From Gammaproteobacteria bacterium (GTDB taxonomy: Bacteria; Pseudomonadota; Gammaproteobacteria; Thiohalomonadales; Thiohalomonadaceae), in NCBI GenBank assembly GCA_003252455.1, contig QKED01000044.1, forward strand, positions 1-64,000: a stretch of 64,000 bases of DNA, written 5' to 3'. The notes beneath the pieces were generated by a model that saw only the letters and a program-made list of their open reading frames with translations, was not told where the DNA came from and ran no database searches. The position numbers were made by a program, and so were the translations under genes. This document shows positions 1 to 11,663 of the stretch, piece after piece. Within the stretch, counting starts at the first letter, position 1. Each line of letters opens with the position of its first letter.

Positions 1-522
1 CTGAAACTGTAGACAGGGGCGGCTGCGATTATTGAAGGTACTTTCGTCACAGGGGCGGAGCTTGAACAGTTTCTGGAGCAGATTGAGGCTGTCGCGCACG
101 GCGGCCGAGCTGGGATAGGGACCGAAGTAGCGGCCCGCGCGCCCGGGTCGGCCGCGGTGGAAGGTAAGCCTTGGATAGCGGGCAGGCGTGAAGTGAATAT
201 AGGGGTAGCTCTTGTCGTCGCGCAGGAGAATGTTGTAGCGCGGCTTGAGCTCTTTGATGAGGTTGTTCTCAAGGATCAGCGCCTCACCCTCGGTGTGGGT
301 CACCAATACCTGGATATCGGCGATCTGCGCCACCATGGCGGCGGTCTTGGCGTTATCGATTTGAGTACGGAAGTAGCTAGAGACGCGGCGCTTGAGATTG
401 CGCGCCTTGCCGACGTAGATCACCTCCCCCTTCGCATCGAGCATGCGATAGACACCGGGTAGCGAGGTGAGGTCGCGTAGGAATGCGCGCGGGTCGAAGG
501 GGTCGGTGTGGGTGTCGTGCAT
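1..522 (-). CDS. uvrC: Excinuclease ABC subunit C, N-terminal part (cut by window edge)
   Basis: UvrC makes the dual incisions of nucleotide excision repair with UvrA and UvrB. The 174 codons seen start at the ATG at 522-520 and run in frame off the left end of the window. The N-terminus carries the GIY-YIG endonuclease module: GVYRM around residue 24, then [13 protein letters not shown]. It is followed by the conserved FGPYPS and the cysteine segment ending CLQFQ. The rest of the nuclease/HhH region lies outside the window. uvrY lies 52 bp upstream on the same strand, the classic gammaproteobacterial uvrY-uvrC pairing. Confidence 0.96.
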   Translation of the reverse strand, partial: MHDTHTDPFDPRAFLRDLTSLPGVYRMLDAKGEVIYVGKARNLKRRVSSYFRTQIDNAKTAAMVAQIADIQVLVTHTEGEALILENNLIKELKPRYNILLRDDKSYPYIHFTPARYPRLTFHRGRPGRAGRYFGPYPSSAAVRDSLNLLQKLFKLRPCDESTFNNRSRPCLQFQ

Positions 523-574
523 GGTGTGTCGAGTTCGGGGAGGGGCGTCGCCCTCCCCACTCGGCACACACTGG

Positions 575-1219
575 TCAGCCGTCGATCAGCTTGTAGCGGA
601 TGGCCATGCGGGTGAGGTCGGCGTCGTTCTTGACCTTGAGTTTATCAAACAGGCGATAGCGGTAGGTACTGATGGTCTTGGGGCTGAGGTTGAGCTGGGT
701 GGCGATATCCTGCACCTTGCCGCCCTGCACCAGCATCAACATCACCTGCATCTCACGTGATGAGAGCTTGTCGAAGGGCTGCTCCTCGCCCCCGCCTTGA
801 CCAGGCAGCAGCGAAAGGGCCAAGTTCTGTGCGATCTCCGGGCTGATAAAGCGCTGCCCCATGTGCACGTCACGGATCGCGCGCACCATCTCCTCGATGC
901 TCCCGCCCTTGGAGATGTACCCCATGGCACCGGCCTGCAGCAGCTGACTCGGAAAGGGGGCCTCTACGTGTACGGTGACGATGATAACCGGCAGTTTGGG
1001 GGCGATCTGGGCGATGCGCCGGGTCGCCTCCAGCCCCCCGATGCCGGGCATACTGATATCCATCAGCACGACATCGGGCTTGATCTTGCGTACGGCCTCG
1101 ATGGCCTCCTCGCCACTGCCGACTTCCTTGACCACTTCGATACCACCGACATCCTCCAGGATGCGCCGAATGCCATGGCGGACCAGCATGTGATCGTCGA
1201 CCAACAGGACCTTGATCAT
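575..1219 (-). CDS. uvrY: UvrY/GacA-type response regulator
   Basis: A 214-residue NarL/FixJ-type response regulator. The receiver domain (about 1-120) has the acidic pair D8-D9 and the phospho-acceptor D54 in [10 protein letters not shown]. The LuxR-type helix-turn-helix (about 148-210) has the [11 protein letters not shown]...[19 protein letters not shown] pattern. Length, sequence and position directly before uvrC fit UvrY/GacA, the partner of the BarA/GacS kinase, which in relatives activates CsrB/RsmZ-type sRNAs. A strong AAGGAG lies 8 nt before the ATG. No kinase gene is in the window. Confidence 0.94.
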   Translation of the reverse strand: MIKVLLVDDHMLVRHGIRRILEDVGGIEVVKEVGSGEEAIEAVRKIKPDVVLMDISMPGIGGLEATRRIAQIAPKLPVIIVTVHVEAPFPSQLLQAGAMGYISKGGSIEEMVRAIRDVHMGQRFISPEIAQNLALSLLPGQGGGEEQPFDKLSSREMQVMLMLVQGGKVQDIATQLNLSPKTISTYRYRLFDKLKVKNDADLTRMAIRYKLIDG

Positions 1220-1509
1220 CCGTATATCTCCTTGTGGCTAAGTGGAATGAGTCGCCACACCTGCGGTTGATTACGCTTCCGTAAGATACTGCCTACACGC
1301 ATAAGCACGAAAACAGACGAAGGGAGCCTCCTAACAACAACGACGGGTATGGGGATTACACCACGTAACCCATCATTCTTTCGTAAGGGTACTATAGGGT
1401 TCGAGGGGAGGGAAGGAGGTGGACCGGATGGTTACAAAGATCTGTGAATACCTGCAACGTAAACGTAAGTATCAAAGCAATTACAATCTGTAGGTCACAT
1501 AATTTTGGC

Positions 1510-2196
1510 CTATGCGCTCAATACCCCCTCGACCAGATGCAGGGTGCGCCCCATGCGCGCGGCCAAGGCCCGATCGTGGGTGACCACCACGAAACTGGTG
1601 CCCAGCGCCTGATTCAGCTCCATCATCTCTGCGTAGACGCGCTCCGCCGTGTGCTGGTCCAGGTTTCCTGTGGGTTCGTCGGCGAGTACGCAGGCGGGTC
1701 GATTGACCAAGGCCCGCGCGATCGCCGCACGCTGCCGCTCGCCGCCCGAGAGCTCTCCCGGTTTGTGCTTGATGCGTGCGGCGAGTCCCACCCTGGAGAG
1801 TAGGTCGGCCGAGCGCGCATGCGCCTCCTCCACCGAGGTGCCACCGAGCAGTAGCGGCATGGCCACATTCTCTAGTGCAGTGAACTCGGGCAGTAGGTGA
1901 TGAAACTGATAGACAAAGCCGAGGGCACGGTTGCGCAGGCGCGCGCGCGCCGACTCTTTGAGCTGCGCCATAGACTCACCGGCCACCTGCACCTCGCCCT
2001 GCGTCGGTAGGTCGAGGCCGCCGAGCAGGTGGAGCAGCGTGCTCTTACCCGAGCCGGAGGCCCCGACGATGGCGATGCGCTCGCCTTTGGCCACCTCCAG
2101 GTCCACCCCGCGCAACACCTCCACCGAGAGGGGGCCTTGGCGATAGTGCCGGGTCAGGCCCTGGCAGCGGATGACACAGTCGTCGGTGTTATTCAT
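1510..2196 (-). CDS. lolD: Lipoprotein-releasing ABC transporter ATPase LolD
   Basis: LolD powers the LolCDE complex, which extracts outer-membrane lipoproteins from the inner membrane for LolA. The open frame extends upstream to 2403, but homology starts at the ATG at 2196 ([11 protein letters not shown]). That start overlaps the lolC stop by 8 bp and gives 228 aa, the usual LolD size. Walker A is GASGSGKS at residues 45-52. The signature LSGGERQR and Walker B VLADEPT follow, and the MacB/LolD-type [17 protein letters not shown] is present. It is translationally coupled to lolC. Confidence 0.95.
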   Translation of the reverse strand: MNNTDDCVIRCQGLTRHYRQGPLSVEVLRGVDLEVAKGERIAIVGASGSGKSTLLHLLGGLDLPTQGEVQVAGESMAQLKESARARLRNRALGFVYQFHHLLPEFTALENVAMPLLLGGTSVEEAHARSADLLSRVGLAARIKHKPGELSGGERQRAAIARALVNRPACVLADEPTGNLDQHTAERVYAEMMELNQALGTSFVVVTHDRALAARMGRTLHLVEGVLSA

Positions 2197-3436
2197 AACG
2201 CAGGGCCTCGGCAGGGGCGGTCTTGGCGGCGCGGCGGGCGGGCCAGAGGGTGGCCAACACGGTGAGGAGGAAGGAGACGCCGCAGATGTGCAGAACGTCG
2301 TCCCAGTGCAGTTCCGAAGGGAGGTCGCTGATGTAGTAGACATCCGCTGGCAGGAACTGCACGCCGAAGGCGTGTTCGAGCCAGGGCACCAGGGTCTCCA
2401 CATTGAGCGCCAGACTCACACCGCCAATGAGGCCGAGCAGGGTGCCGATGACGCCGATGAGTGTCCCCTGCACGATGAAGATCAGCAGTATGGTGCGTGG
2501 CGTCGCCCCTAGGGTCTTGAGGATGGCGATGTCGGACTCCTTGTCGGTCACCACCATCACCAGGGTCGAGACGATGTTGAAGGCGGCGACACCGACGATG
2601 AGCAGCAAAATGATGAACATCACCATCTTCTCGGTGCGTATGGCGCGAAAGAAGTTGCTGTGACTCTGGGTCCAGTCGCGCACATAGTAGACCCCCTCTA
2701 GACGGTTGCCCGCCTCACGCACCACCTGCGGGGCGGCGAACAGCTCGTCCACCTGCAACCGCACCCCTGTCACCTCCTCGCCCATGCGAAACAGCTTTTG
2801 CGCATCGCTCAGGTGGATGAGGCCCAGGGCACTGTCGTACTCGAACATCCCCACCTGGAAGATGGCGCTCACGGTAAAGCGCTTGAGTCGGGGGAGGATC
2901 CCGGCGGCGGTGACATTGGCAGTGGGGGTGACCAGGGTCACCTTGTCACCCACCCCAACCCCCAAGGCCATGGCCAACTCGGCACCCAGAACGATGTTGA
3001 ACTCTCCGGGTACCAGACTCGCCAGCTCACCCCGACGCATGTGCTCGGTCACCTTGCTGACCCCGGGCTCTAAGGCCGGGTCGATACCCCGAATCACGCT
3101 GCCGTTGACCAGGTTGCCATTGATCAACATCCCCTCACGCTGAATATAGGGTGCGGCGGCGAGGATGCGCGGGTGTTCGAGCATACGCTCACGCACCCCC
3201 TGCCAGTCGGAGAGGTTCTCCCCATAGCCCTGGATGGTGGCATGGGCAGTCATACCGAGGATGCGATTACGCAGTTCGTTCTCGAAACCGTTCATCACCG
3301 AGAGCACGGTAATGAGGGCGGTGACCCCCAGGGCGATGCCGAGCATGGAGATGAGCGAGATAAAGGAGATGAAGTGGTTGCGGCGTTTGGCGCGCGTGTA
3401 GCGCAGACCGATGAAGAGTGCGAGGGGTTTATACAT
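2189..3436 (-). CDS. lolC: Lipoprotein-releasing ABC transporter permease LolC/LolE family
   Basis: A 415-aa inner-membrane permease. It has an N-terminal transmembrane helix (about 20-50, with [17 protein letters not shown]), a periplasmic MacB-like domain with the ATIQGYG and [10 protein letters not shown] motifs, and three C-terminal helices (about 270-400). A second permease (LolE versus LolC) is not next to it. Either this is the single LolF-like permease forming a homodimer, as in many Gammaproteobacteria, or the other gene is elsewhere. The end overlaps lolD. The 246 bp upstream, to the end of sfsA, shows no gene. Confidence 0.93.
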   Translation of the reverse strand: MYKPLALFIGLRYTRAKRRNHFISFISLISMLGIALGVTALITVLSVMNGFENELRNRILGMTAHATIQGYGENLSDWQGVRERMLEHPRILAAAPYIQREGMLINGNLVNGSVIRGIDPALEPGVSKVTEHMRRGELASLVPGEFNIVLGAELAMALGVGVGDKVTLVTPTANVTAAGILPRLKRFTVSAIFQVGMFEYDSALGLIHLSDAQKLFRMGEEVTGVRLQVDELFAAPQVVREAGNRLEGVYYVRDWTQSHSNFFRAIRTEKMVMFIILLLIVGVAAFNIVSTLVMVVTDKESDIAILKTLGATPRTILLIFIVQGTLIGVIGTLLGLIGGVSLALNVETLVPWLEHAFGVQFLPADVYYISDLPSELHWDDVLHICGVSFLLTVLATLWPARRAAKTAPAEALRYE

Positions 3437-3682
3437 GCGGGGGATTTAACCACACAGAGGGGTGAGGGGGTAGCCGCGTGTCATCGAGAGGGAGGGTTGA
3501 ACCCAACAGACCTAGCACCGGGGGCACACGGGAGTGGTCGACATGACAGCGGGAGCCGGGAGCGCAGCAGGAAAAGAGACACACAGAGTTCGTCACTTGA
3601 ATACGGCACTCTGCGTATCACCCGCAGCACGCGTTCGACGAGGCCATTCTGACCACGCGCTTGCGGTCGAGTTCATCGGGTC

Positions 3683-4393
3683 TCAGAGACGGATCGGCAG
3701 AGGGCGATAGAGGCGAATCGCCTCAGGTGTCGGCTGTGCGCAGTAGGCCAGCAGTTCGACGCCGGCCGCAGCGGCCTGGCGTAGCAGCGTGCCATAGGCG
3801 GGGTCGACCTCGTCCGCGGGTCGCAGTGCCTCCAGGTCGTCACGTTGTACACAAAAGAGGAGCACCCCACGCCACCCGGCGGCCACCACCTGCATCAACT
3901 CTCGCAGGTGCTTCTGCCCACGTGTGGTCACCGCATCGGGGAAGTAGCCACAGCCGGTGGCGTCCACCGCCGTGACGTTCTTGATCTCCACATAGGCATC
4001 GGCCAGTTGGGCGTGCCCTGTGAGCAGCAGGTCGATACGACTGCGCTCCAGCCCGTAGCGCACCTCACCGCGCAGCTGCTCATAGCCCTGTAGTGGGCCG
4101 ATCAGCCCCGTGTCGATCGCCTCCGCCACCAAGACGTTGACCGCGCCTGTGTCTACCCCGACCAGTGCCCCGCCCTCCCCCTCGCTGAGCACCCAACTGT
4201 AGCGATGCTTGCGCTTGGGGTTGCGGCTGTCGCGCAGCCAGACGCGGTGGCCTGGGATGGCGCAGCCGTGCATCGCCCCGGTATTCGGGGTGTGTACGGT
4301 CAGCTCAGCGCCACTGGGCAGGCGCACGTCGGCGAGAAAGCGCTTGTAGCGGCGCAGCAGGCGCGCCTCGATGAGGGGTGGGTCGAACTCCAT
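3683..4393 (-). CDS. sfsA: Sugar fermentation stimulation protein homolog SfsA
   Basis: A 236-aa SfsA family protein, soluble and probably a nucleic-acid-binding or nuclease-like protein. Its biochemical role is unsettled. Family hallmarks are VHTPNTGAMHGC near residue 32-45, the KRKHRYSWVLSE block, AYVEIKNVTAV, and FPDAVTTRGQKHLREL. The last two resemble PD-(D/E)xK nuclease motifs. The ATG shares one base with the relA stop (TGATG), so the two are probably translationally coupled. Confidence 0.93.
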   Translation of the reverse strand: MEFDPPLIEARLLRRYKRFLADVRLPSGAELTVHTPNTGAMHGCAIPGHRVWLRDSRNPKRKHRYSWVLSEGEGGALVGVDTGAVNVLVAEAIDTGLIGPLQGYEQLRGEVRYGLERSRIDLLLTGHAQLADAYVEIKNVTAVDATGCGYFPDAVTTRGQKHLRELMQVVAAGWRGVLLFCVQRDDLEALRPADEVDPAYGTLLRQAAAAGVELLAYCAQPTPEAIRLYRPLPIRL

Positions 4394-6603
4394 CAGCGCC
4401 GACGGTGGACCTCGTAGACGTTGGGGATCTGGCTGATACGATTGAGGATCCGGCTCAGGTGGTCGGTACTCTCGATCTCTAGGGTGAGGGTCATATGGGC
4501 TACGCGGGTGTTGATGTCGGTGCGCGTGTTGCTGCCGAGCACATTGGTGCGCTCGTTGGCCAGCATGGTGGAGATGTCGCGCAGCAGCCCGGTGCGGTCG
4601 ATGGCATCTACCTGGATATCGACCGGGTAGGTATTGGGGGTCTCGCTACACCACTCCAGCTCGACGAGGCGCTGGCGCTCCTCGACCGAGAGATTGATCA
4701 GTTGGGTGCACTCGTGGCGATGCACGGTGACGCCATGACCATGGGTGATGTAGCCGACGATCTGATCACCCGGGGCCGGTTGGCAACAGCCAGCCATTTT
4801 GGTGAGGAGATTGCCGACACCCGCGATGTGCACATCCCCCCCGCCGCTGGTGGTGCTCGACTTGGCAGGGCGTTTGGGGGTGAGCGGCTCCGGCTCGGGG
4901 CGCTCCGCCTGGGTCAGTTGGGTCACCGCCCCGGCGAGTTGCTGGGTGTTGAGGTCACCCCGACCCAGGGCGACGAACAGCTCCTCCTCACGTTGACAGT
5001 GGAAGTGACTACGCAGCTTGGGGATGATCGCCGACTCCACGCCCAGGTGGCGCAGTTCGCGTTCTAGCATCACACGACCGTCGTGCAGGTTCTGTTCATA
5101 ATCCTGAGCCTTGAACCAACTGCGCGCCTTGTTACGGGCACGCGCCGTGCGTAGATAGCCGAGCTGCGGGTTGAGCCAGTCGCGACTCGGGCTGGCCCCC
5201 TTGCTGGTGATGATCTCCACCTGCTCACCACTCACCAGCTCATGGTTGATCGGTACGATACTGCCGTTGACCCGCGCACCACGGGTGCGGTTGCCCACCT
5301 CACTGTGGATCGCGTAGGCGAAGTCGAGCACCGTGGCCCCCTGGGGCAGGTCGACCACCTCGCCCTGGGGGGTGAAGACATAGACGCGGTCTTGGAAAAT
5401 CTCCGCCTTGAAGCGGTCGAGAATATCCTCCCCCTCGGCCCCCTCTTCGTTGTCTAGCAGGCGACGCAGCCACGCCACCTTGGCCTCCAACTCGGCGTTG
5501 CCCTTGCCCCCCTCCTTGTAGCGCCAGTGCGCCGCCACGCCGAGTTCGGCGTGCTTGTCCATCTCGTGAGTACGGATCTGGATCTCGAACACCTTACCCT
5601 CGGGTCCGATCACCGCGGTGTGGATCGACTGGTAGTTGTTCTCTTTGGGGTTGGTGATGTAGTCGTCGAACTCCTTGGCGATGTGGTGCCAGAGGCTGTG
5701 CACCACCCCCAGGGCGTGATAGCACTGGGTCACCGTCTCCACCAAGATGCGTACGGCGCGCACGTCGTACAACTCGTGAAAACCGAGGCCCTTGCGCTGC
5801 ATCTTCTTCCAGATGCTGTAGATGTGTTTGGGGCGCCCCTTCACCGTCGCCTCGATACCGACACGCGCCAGCTCGCCCTGGATCTTCTCGACCACCTGCT
5901 CGATGTAGCGCGTACGCTCGACGCGCCTCTCCTTCAATGCCTTGGCGATCTCTTTGTAGGCATCCGGCTCCAGGTAGCGAAACGCCAGGTCCTCCATCTC
6001 CCACTTGATGTGCCAGATACCGAGGCGGTTGGCCAGCGGGGCGAAGATGTCCATGGTCTCGCGCGACACCTTGCGCCTGTGCTCCTCAGGCATCTCCTTG
6101 AGGGTGCGCATGTTGTGCAGGCGGTCGGCCAGCTTGATCAGCACCACGCGGATATCCTCGGCCATGGCCAGAAGCATCTTGCGCAGCGATTCTGCCCGTG
6201 TCTCGGAAGGAGGGATGGGGTTTTGGTAATCGCCGATGTGACGCATGCGCGTCACCCCCTCCACCAGGTGTGCCACCGTCGGACCACACACCTCCAGCAC
6301 GCGCGGTTGTGACTCCGGGTGGTGCAGCAGGGCGTCGTGCAACAGGCCAGCGGCGATCGCCTCGTGGTCGAGCTTGAGCGAGGCGAGGATATCGGCCACG
6401 GCCACCGAGTGGTGGATGTAGGGCTCACCGCTGTGGCGCTGGTCGGCGCGGTGTAGCTCCTCGGCCAGGGCCAGGGCCCGGCTGATCAGCTCCATCTCGG
6501 CGCTGGTGCGGGTCGCGGCCAGGCGTTTGAGCCACACCCTCTGCCCCTTGGCGTCGGTCAGTGGTTTCTTCTCATCCGGTATCTGGGTCTCGACAAAAAC
6601 CAT
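4393..6603 (-). CDS. relA: RelA-type (p)ppGpp synthetase
   Basis: A 736-aa long RSH protein. Order: HD-hydrolase-like domain (about 40-190), synthetase domain (about 230-370), TGS (about 400-460), a zinc-finger-like block with GCCQPAPGD (about 640) and a C-terminal ACT domain. The synthetase loop is EFDDYI at 311-316. This acidic EXDD type is known from monofunctional RelA, whereas bifunctional SpoT/Rel carry RXKD. The hydrolase motif reads HDALLHH at 89-95 and lacks the catalytic ED of HDxxEDT, so hydrolysis is probably lost. KLADRLHNMRT is retained. It should make ppGpp on stalled ribosomes. It is coupled to sfsA. Confidence 0.94.
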   Translation of the reverse strand: MVFVETQIPDEKKPLTDAKGQRVWLKRLAATRTSAEMELISRALALAEELHRADQRHSGEPYIHHSVAVADILASLKLDHEAIAAGLLHDALLHHPESQPRVLEVCGPTVAHLVEGVTRMRHIGDYQNPIPPSETRAESLRKMLLAMAEDIRVVLIKLADRLHNMRTLKEMPEEHRRKVSRETMDIFAPLANRLGIWHIKWEMEDLAFRYLEPDAYKEIAKALKERRVERTRYIEQVVEKIQGELARVGIEATVKGRPKHIYSIWKKMQRKGLGFHELYDVRAVRILVETVTQCYHALGVVHSLWHHIAKEFDDYITNPKENNYQSIHTAVIGPEGKVFEIQIRTHEMDKHAELGVAAHWRYKEGGKGNAELEAKVAWLRRLLDNEEGAEGEDILDRFKAEIFQDRVYVFTPQGEVVDLPQGATVLDFAYAIHSEVGNRTRGARVNGSIVPINHELVSGEQVEIITSKGASPSRDWLNPQLGYLRTARARNKARSWFKAQDYEQNLHDGRVMLERELRHLGVESAIIPKLRSHFHCQREEELFVALGRGDLNTQQLAGAVTQLTQAERPEPEPLTPKRPAKSSTTSGGGDVHIAGVGNLLTKMAGCCQPAPGDQIVGYITHGHGVTVHRHECTQLINLSVEERQRLVELEWCSETPNTYPVDIQVDAIDRTGLLRDISTMLANERTNVLGSNTRTDINTRVAHMTLTLEIESTDHLSRILNRISQIPNVYEVHRRR

Positions 6604-6655
6604 GCTTGCCCTTCGTTCACTGTTGCCTGTAGGTCATTGACGCAGTAATAGCCGT

Positions 6656-6685
6656 GCTATACACCCAATAGTTACAATATAACAA
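6656..6685 (-). promoter_or_regulatory. Possible sigma-70 promoter for relA
   Basis: On the minus strand TTGTTA (6685-6680), an 18-bp spacer and TATAGC (6661-6656) resemble -35/-10 boxes about 50 nt before the relA ATG. The short ygiQ-relA gap is locally AT-rich. This is a match by eye only. Confidence 0.35.
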
Positions 6686-6692
6686 TATTGGC

Positions 6693-8933
<2,241 letters not shown>

Positions 8934-9081
8934 GGTTGGGGGTATCTACTGTAGGGTAATGGAGAAGATCGTAGCGGATTTTGCCCTAGGGTGGGGATTT
9001 GCAGTACATTTGCACGGATGATGGGCTGGGCCTTGTGTCCCCTGCCCGCCCTGGCGGACCACTCTCCGAGGACCTGGAACC

Positions 9082-9513
9082 ATGCGTCACACAGCCCCCT
9101 TGCTCGCCCTCTGGCTCGGGCTCGCCGCCCTGCCACTGAGGGCCGATGTCATCGACATGCCGATGCCCTACGATGCGCCCGCCGCCCCCTATCAAGGGGT
9201 CTCCCCGGAGGAGTTACTCAAGCGCCCGCGCGTGGAACTCTCCCTGCCGGTGCGCGGTATGAGCATGGAGCAGGTCGAGGCAAAGTATGGGCGGGCCCTG
9301 GAGGTGGTGCCAGCGGTTGGGCGGCCCCCCATCACGCGCTGGGTATACGACGATTTCACCGTCTACTTCGAGTACCTTTATGTGATCCGCTCGGTGGAGA
9401 AACAACGCCCCATGCAGCGCCCAGAGCTGCCACCATTACCGGCCACCCTACCCGAGGCCGCCCCCGCGTTGAGCACGGAGGGGGAGAGCGTGGCGCCCGG
9501 CCTGTATGAGTAA
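9082..9513 (+). CDS. Small exported protein with SmpA-like G-M-S-x-x-x-V motif, upstream of aguA
   Basis: 143 aa with a signal peptide (hydrophobic 6-20, cleavage near LRA-D). The core PVRGMSMEQVEAKYG, then PPITRWVYDDFTVYFEY and a Pro-rich tail, resembles small periplasmic proteins with a SmpA/OmlA-like fold. The GMSMEQV segment corresponds to the G-M-x-x-x-x-V turn of that fold. I do not know a function. Its stop overlaps the aguA start by 8 bp, so the two are probably co-translated although aguA is cytoplasmic. Confidence 0.8.
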   Translation: MRHTAPLLALWLGLAALPLRADVIDMPMPYDAPAAPYQGVSPEELLKRPRVELSLPVRGMSMEQVEAKYGRALEVVPAVGRPPITRWVYDDFTVYFEYLYVIRSVEKQRPMQRPELPPLPATLPEAAPALSTEGESVAPGLYE

Positions 9514-10552
9514 GGCCGTGTGGCTCCCCGCCGAGTGGTACCCGCAGAGCGGCGTCATGCTCACCTGGCCCCGCCCCGGCGGGGATTGGGCCCCCTGGCT
9601 CGATCAGGTCGACCCGGTGTTCGTCGCTATCGCCCGTGAGGTGACCCAGTGTGAAGCGCTGCTCGTCAGCGCCTACGACGAGGCCCATCGGGCGCATATC
9701 CTTGGACTGCTGCAGGCCGAGGGGGTCGATCTGGCCCGCGTCGACCTGCGCATCATGCCTTCGGACGACTCTTGGGCGCGCGACCATGGCCCGATTACCG
9801 TCCTCGACCACGGGAGCCCGCGCCTACTCGACTTTGGTTTCAATGGTTGGGGCAACAAGTTCAGCGCCGAGCTGGACAACACCCTGAGCCGACGCCTGCA
9901 GAGTGCCGGGGCCTTTGGTGCCTGTCCGCTACAGACCCTCGACCTGATCCTCGAAGGGGGCAGTATCGAGAGCGATGGTCAGGGGACCCTGCTCACCACC
10001 CAGGAGTGTCTGCTCTCCCCCGAGCGTAATCCGCAATTCGAACTCGTCGAGATCGAGGCGCAGCTCCGACAGCTGTTCGGCGTCGAGCGGGTACTCTGGC
10101 TCACGGAGGGGGCCCTGGAGGGGGACGACACCGATGGCCACATCGACACCCTAGCACGCTTCTGCGACCCACACACCATCGCCCATGTGGTGTGCGACGA
10201 CCCGAGCGACCCGCACCACGCCCCGTTGCAGGCGATGCGCGCGCAGCTGCGTGCCATGCGCGACTATCAGGGCAATCCCTATCGCTTGATAGAGCTTCCG
10301 CTACCCGCACCTATCCACAGCGCCGAGGGGCAGCGCCTGCCCGCCACCTACGCCAACTTCCTCATCATCAATGGGGCCGTGTTGCTGCCGACCTATCGCG
10401 ACCCACTCGATGCCCTCGCTGTAGAGCGCCTGCAGGCGGTCTTCCCCGCGCATCGGGTGGTGGCCATCGACTGTCGACCGCTGGTCGAACAGTACGGCAG
10501 CCTGCACTGCGTCACCATGCAACTGCCCCAGGGCGTCCTCCCCCACAACTGA
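9506..10552 (+). CDS. aguA: Agmatine deiminase
   Basis: A 348-aa peptidyl-arginine-deiminase-fold enzyme converting agmatine to N-carbamoylputrescine plus ammonia. Visible motifs: MLTWPRPGGDW near the N-terminus, PSDDSWARDHGP, DFGFNGWGNK, LEGGSIESDGQGT, and DDTDGHIDTLARF with the catalytic His. The nucleophilic Cys335 sits in YGSLHCVTMQ close to the C-terminus. aguB, 13 bp downstream, completes the two-step route to putrescine. Confidence 0.96.
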   Translation: MSKAVWLPAEWYPQSGVMLTWPRPGGDWAPWLDQVDPVFVAIAREVTQCEALLVSAYDEAHRAHILGLLQAEGVDLARVDLRIMPSDDSWARDHGPITVLDHGSPRLLDFGFNGWGNKFSAELDNTLSRRLQSAGAFGACPLQTLDLILEGGSIESDGQGTLLTTQECLLSPERNPQFELVEIEAQLRQLFGVERVLWLTEGALEGDDTDGHIDTLARFCDPHTIAHVVCDDPSDPHHAPLQAMRAQLRAMRDYQGNPYRLIELPLPAPIHSAEGQRLPATYANFLIINGAVLLPTYRDPLDALAVERLQAVFPAHRVVAIDCRPLVEQYGSLHCVTMQLPQGVLPHN

Positions 10553-10565
10553 CAGAAGTGCCAAC

Positions 10566-11456
10566 ATGCCCGCCTCAAAACTCGTGGTCGCGCTGATCCA
10601 GCACGCCTGCTGCGACGACAATCTCACCAACCTCTCCGTCACCGAACTGAACATCCGCGAGGCGGCCTCGCGTGGGGCACAACTGGTGCTTCTACAGGAG
10701 CTGCACACGTCGCTGTACTTCTGCCAGACCGAAGATACCACCCTGTTCGACCTGGCCGAGCCCATCCCGGGCCCCTCCTGCGAGATCCTCGGCCACCTCG
10801 CCGCAGAGTTGGGCGTGGTGATCGTCAGCTCACTGTTCGAGCGCCGTGCCGCGGGGCTCTACCACAACACCGCCGTGGTCTTCGAGAAAGACGGCCGCAT
10901 CGCCGGCACCTACCGTAAGATGCACATCCCCGACGACCCTGGCTACTACGAGAAGTTTTACTTTACCCCGGGCGACCTCGGCTTCACCCCTATCGATACC
11001 TCGGTTGGGCGCCTTGGTGTGCTGGTCTGCTGGGATCAGTGGTTTCCCGAGGCGGCACGCCTGATGGCCCTGGCCGGTGCCGAGTTGCTGCTCTACCCGA
11101 CCGCCATTGGCTGGGACCCGCAGGACACCCCAGAAGAGCAGGCGCGCCAGCTTGAGGCCTGGGTCACCGTCCAGCGGGGGCACGCAGTGGCCAATGGTCT
11201 ACCCGTACTCGCCTGTAATCGCATCGGCTTCGAGCCCGACCCGAGCGGCCAGGGGGCGGGCAGCCAGTTTTGGGGGAATAGCTTCATCGCCGGGCCTCAG
11301 GGGGAGTTCCTCGCCCGAGCCCCCGCTGATCGCGCCTGCGTCATCGTCTACGAGCTGGACATGGCCCGCAGTGAGTCGGTCCGCCGCATCTGGCCCTACC
11401 TACGCGACCGTCGCATCGATGCGTACGACGACCTCCTCAAGCGCTTCCGCGATTAG
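10566..11456 (+). CDS. aguB: N-carbamoylputrescine amidase
   Basis: A 296-aa nitrilase-superfamily amidohydrolase releasing putrescine from N-carbamoylputrescine. The Glu-Lys-Cys triad is visible: E45 (LLQELH), K118 (TYRKMHIPDDPGY) and C155 (VCWDQWFPEAAR). The PDDPGYYEKFYFTPGD segment is typical of AguB. The stop at 11456 is directly followed by the TGACA/TGTCA half-site array of the downstream regulatory region. Confidence 0.96.
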   Translation: MPASKLVVALIQHACCDDNLTNLSVTELNIREAASRGAQLVLLQELHTSLYFCQTEDTTLFDLAEPIPGPSCEILGHLAAELGVVIVSSLFERRAAGLYHNTAVVFEKDGRIAGTYRKMHIPDDPGYYEKFYFTPGDLGFTPIDTSVGRLGVLVCWDQWFPEAARLMALAGAELLLYPTAIGWDPQDTPEEQARQLEAWVTVQRGHAVANGLPVLACNRIGFEPDPSGQGAGSQFWGNSFIAGPQGEFLARAPADRACVIVYELDMARSESVRRIWPYLRDRRIDAYDDLLKRFRD

Positions 11457-11573
11457 TGACACTGAGTGTCAGCCTGTCACGCCATATGTCATGACACGGG
11501 CTGACAGTTCGTTTCTTAAATCACCATATTCCCTACGATTTATATTCTTATATTTCGTATGACATACTGTCAT
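11457..11573. promoter_or_regulatory. TGTCA/TGACA half-site array, probable enhancer (UAS) of sigma-54 promoter 1
   Basis: Several copies of the pentamer TGTCA and its complement TGACA are packed here. TGACA-N5-TGTCA is at 11457-11471, TGTCA at 11475-11479, the perfect palindrome TGTCATGACA at 11487-11496, and TGACA at 11502-11506. ATGACATACTGTCAT, a perfect inverted repeat, is at 11559-11573. The array lies about 90-205 bp upstream of the predicted start at ~11664, the usual distance for an enhancer-binding protein. The inferred binder is the adjacent activator (12155-13597), whose own upstream region has the same pentamers. Confidence 0.6.
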
Positions 11574-11637
11574 CTATGTGCAATAAACTGCATAAAAACA
11601 ATGAATTAGGGTGATGACGAGTGGGTGATATAAGTTT

Positions 11638-11653
11638 TGGCACGGAACTCGCA
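11638..11653 (+). promoter_or_regulatory. Sigma-54 (-24/-12) promoter 1, driving the sRNA-like unit
   Basis: TGGCAC (11638-11643), five bases, TCGCA (11649-11653). The -24 GG and -12 GC are exactly 12 bp apart as required. The -24 box is perfect and the -12 box differs from TTGCA by one base. The predicted start is about 11664. No ORF with a ribosome-binding site follows. Instead a structured segment ends in a strong intrinsic terminator at 11760. Confidence 0.72.
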
Positions 11654-11663
11654 CTTATGTAGA

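Noticed and set aside
1220-1509. Hidden gene between uvrY and lolD
   Set aside because: Frames are short and interrupted, with no ribosome-binding site or motif. Probably uvrY promoter DNA; a TATAGT on the minus strand lacks a convincing -35.
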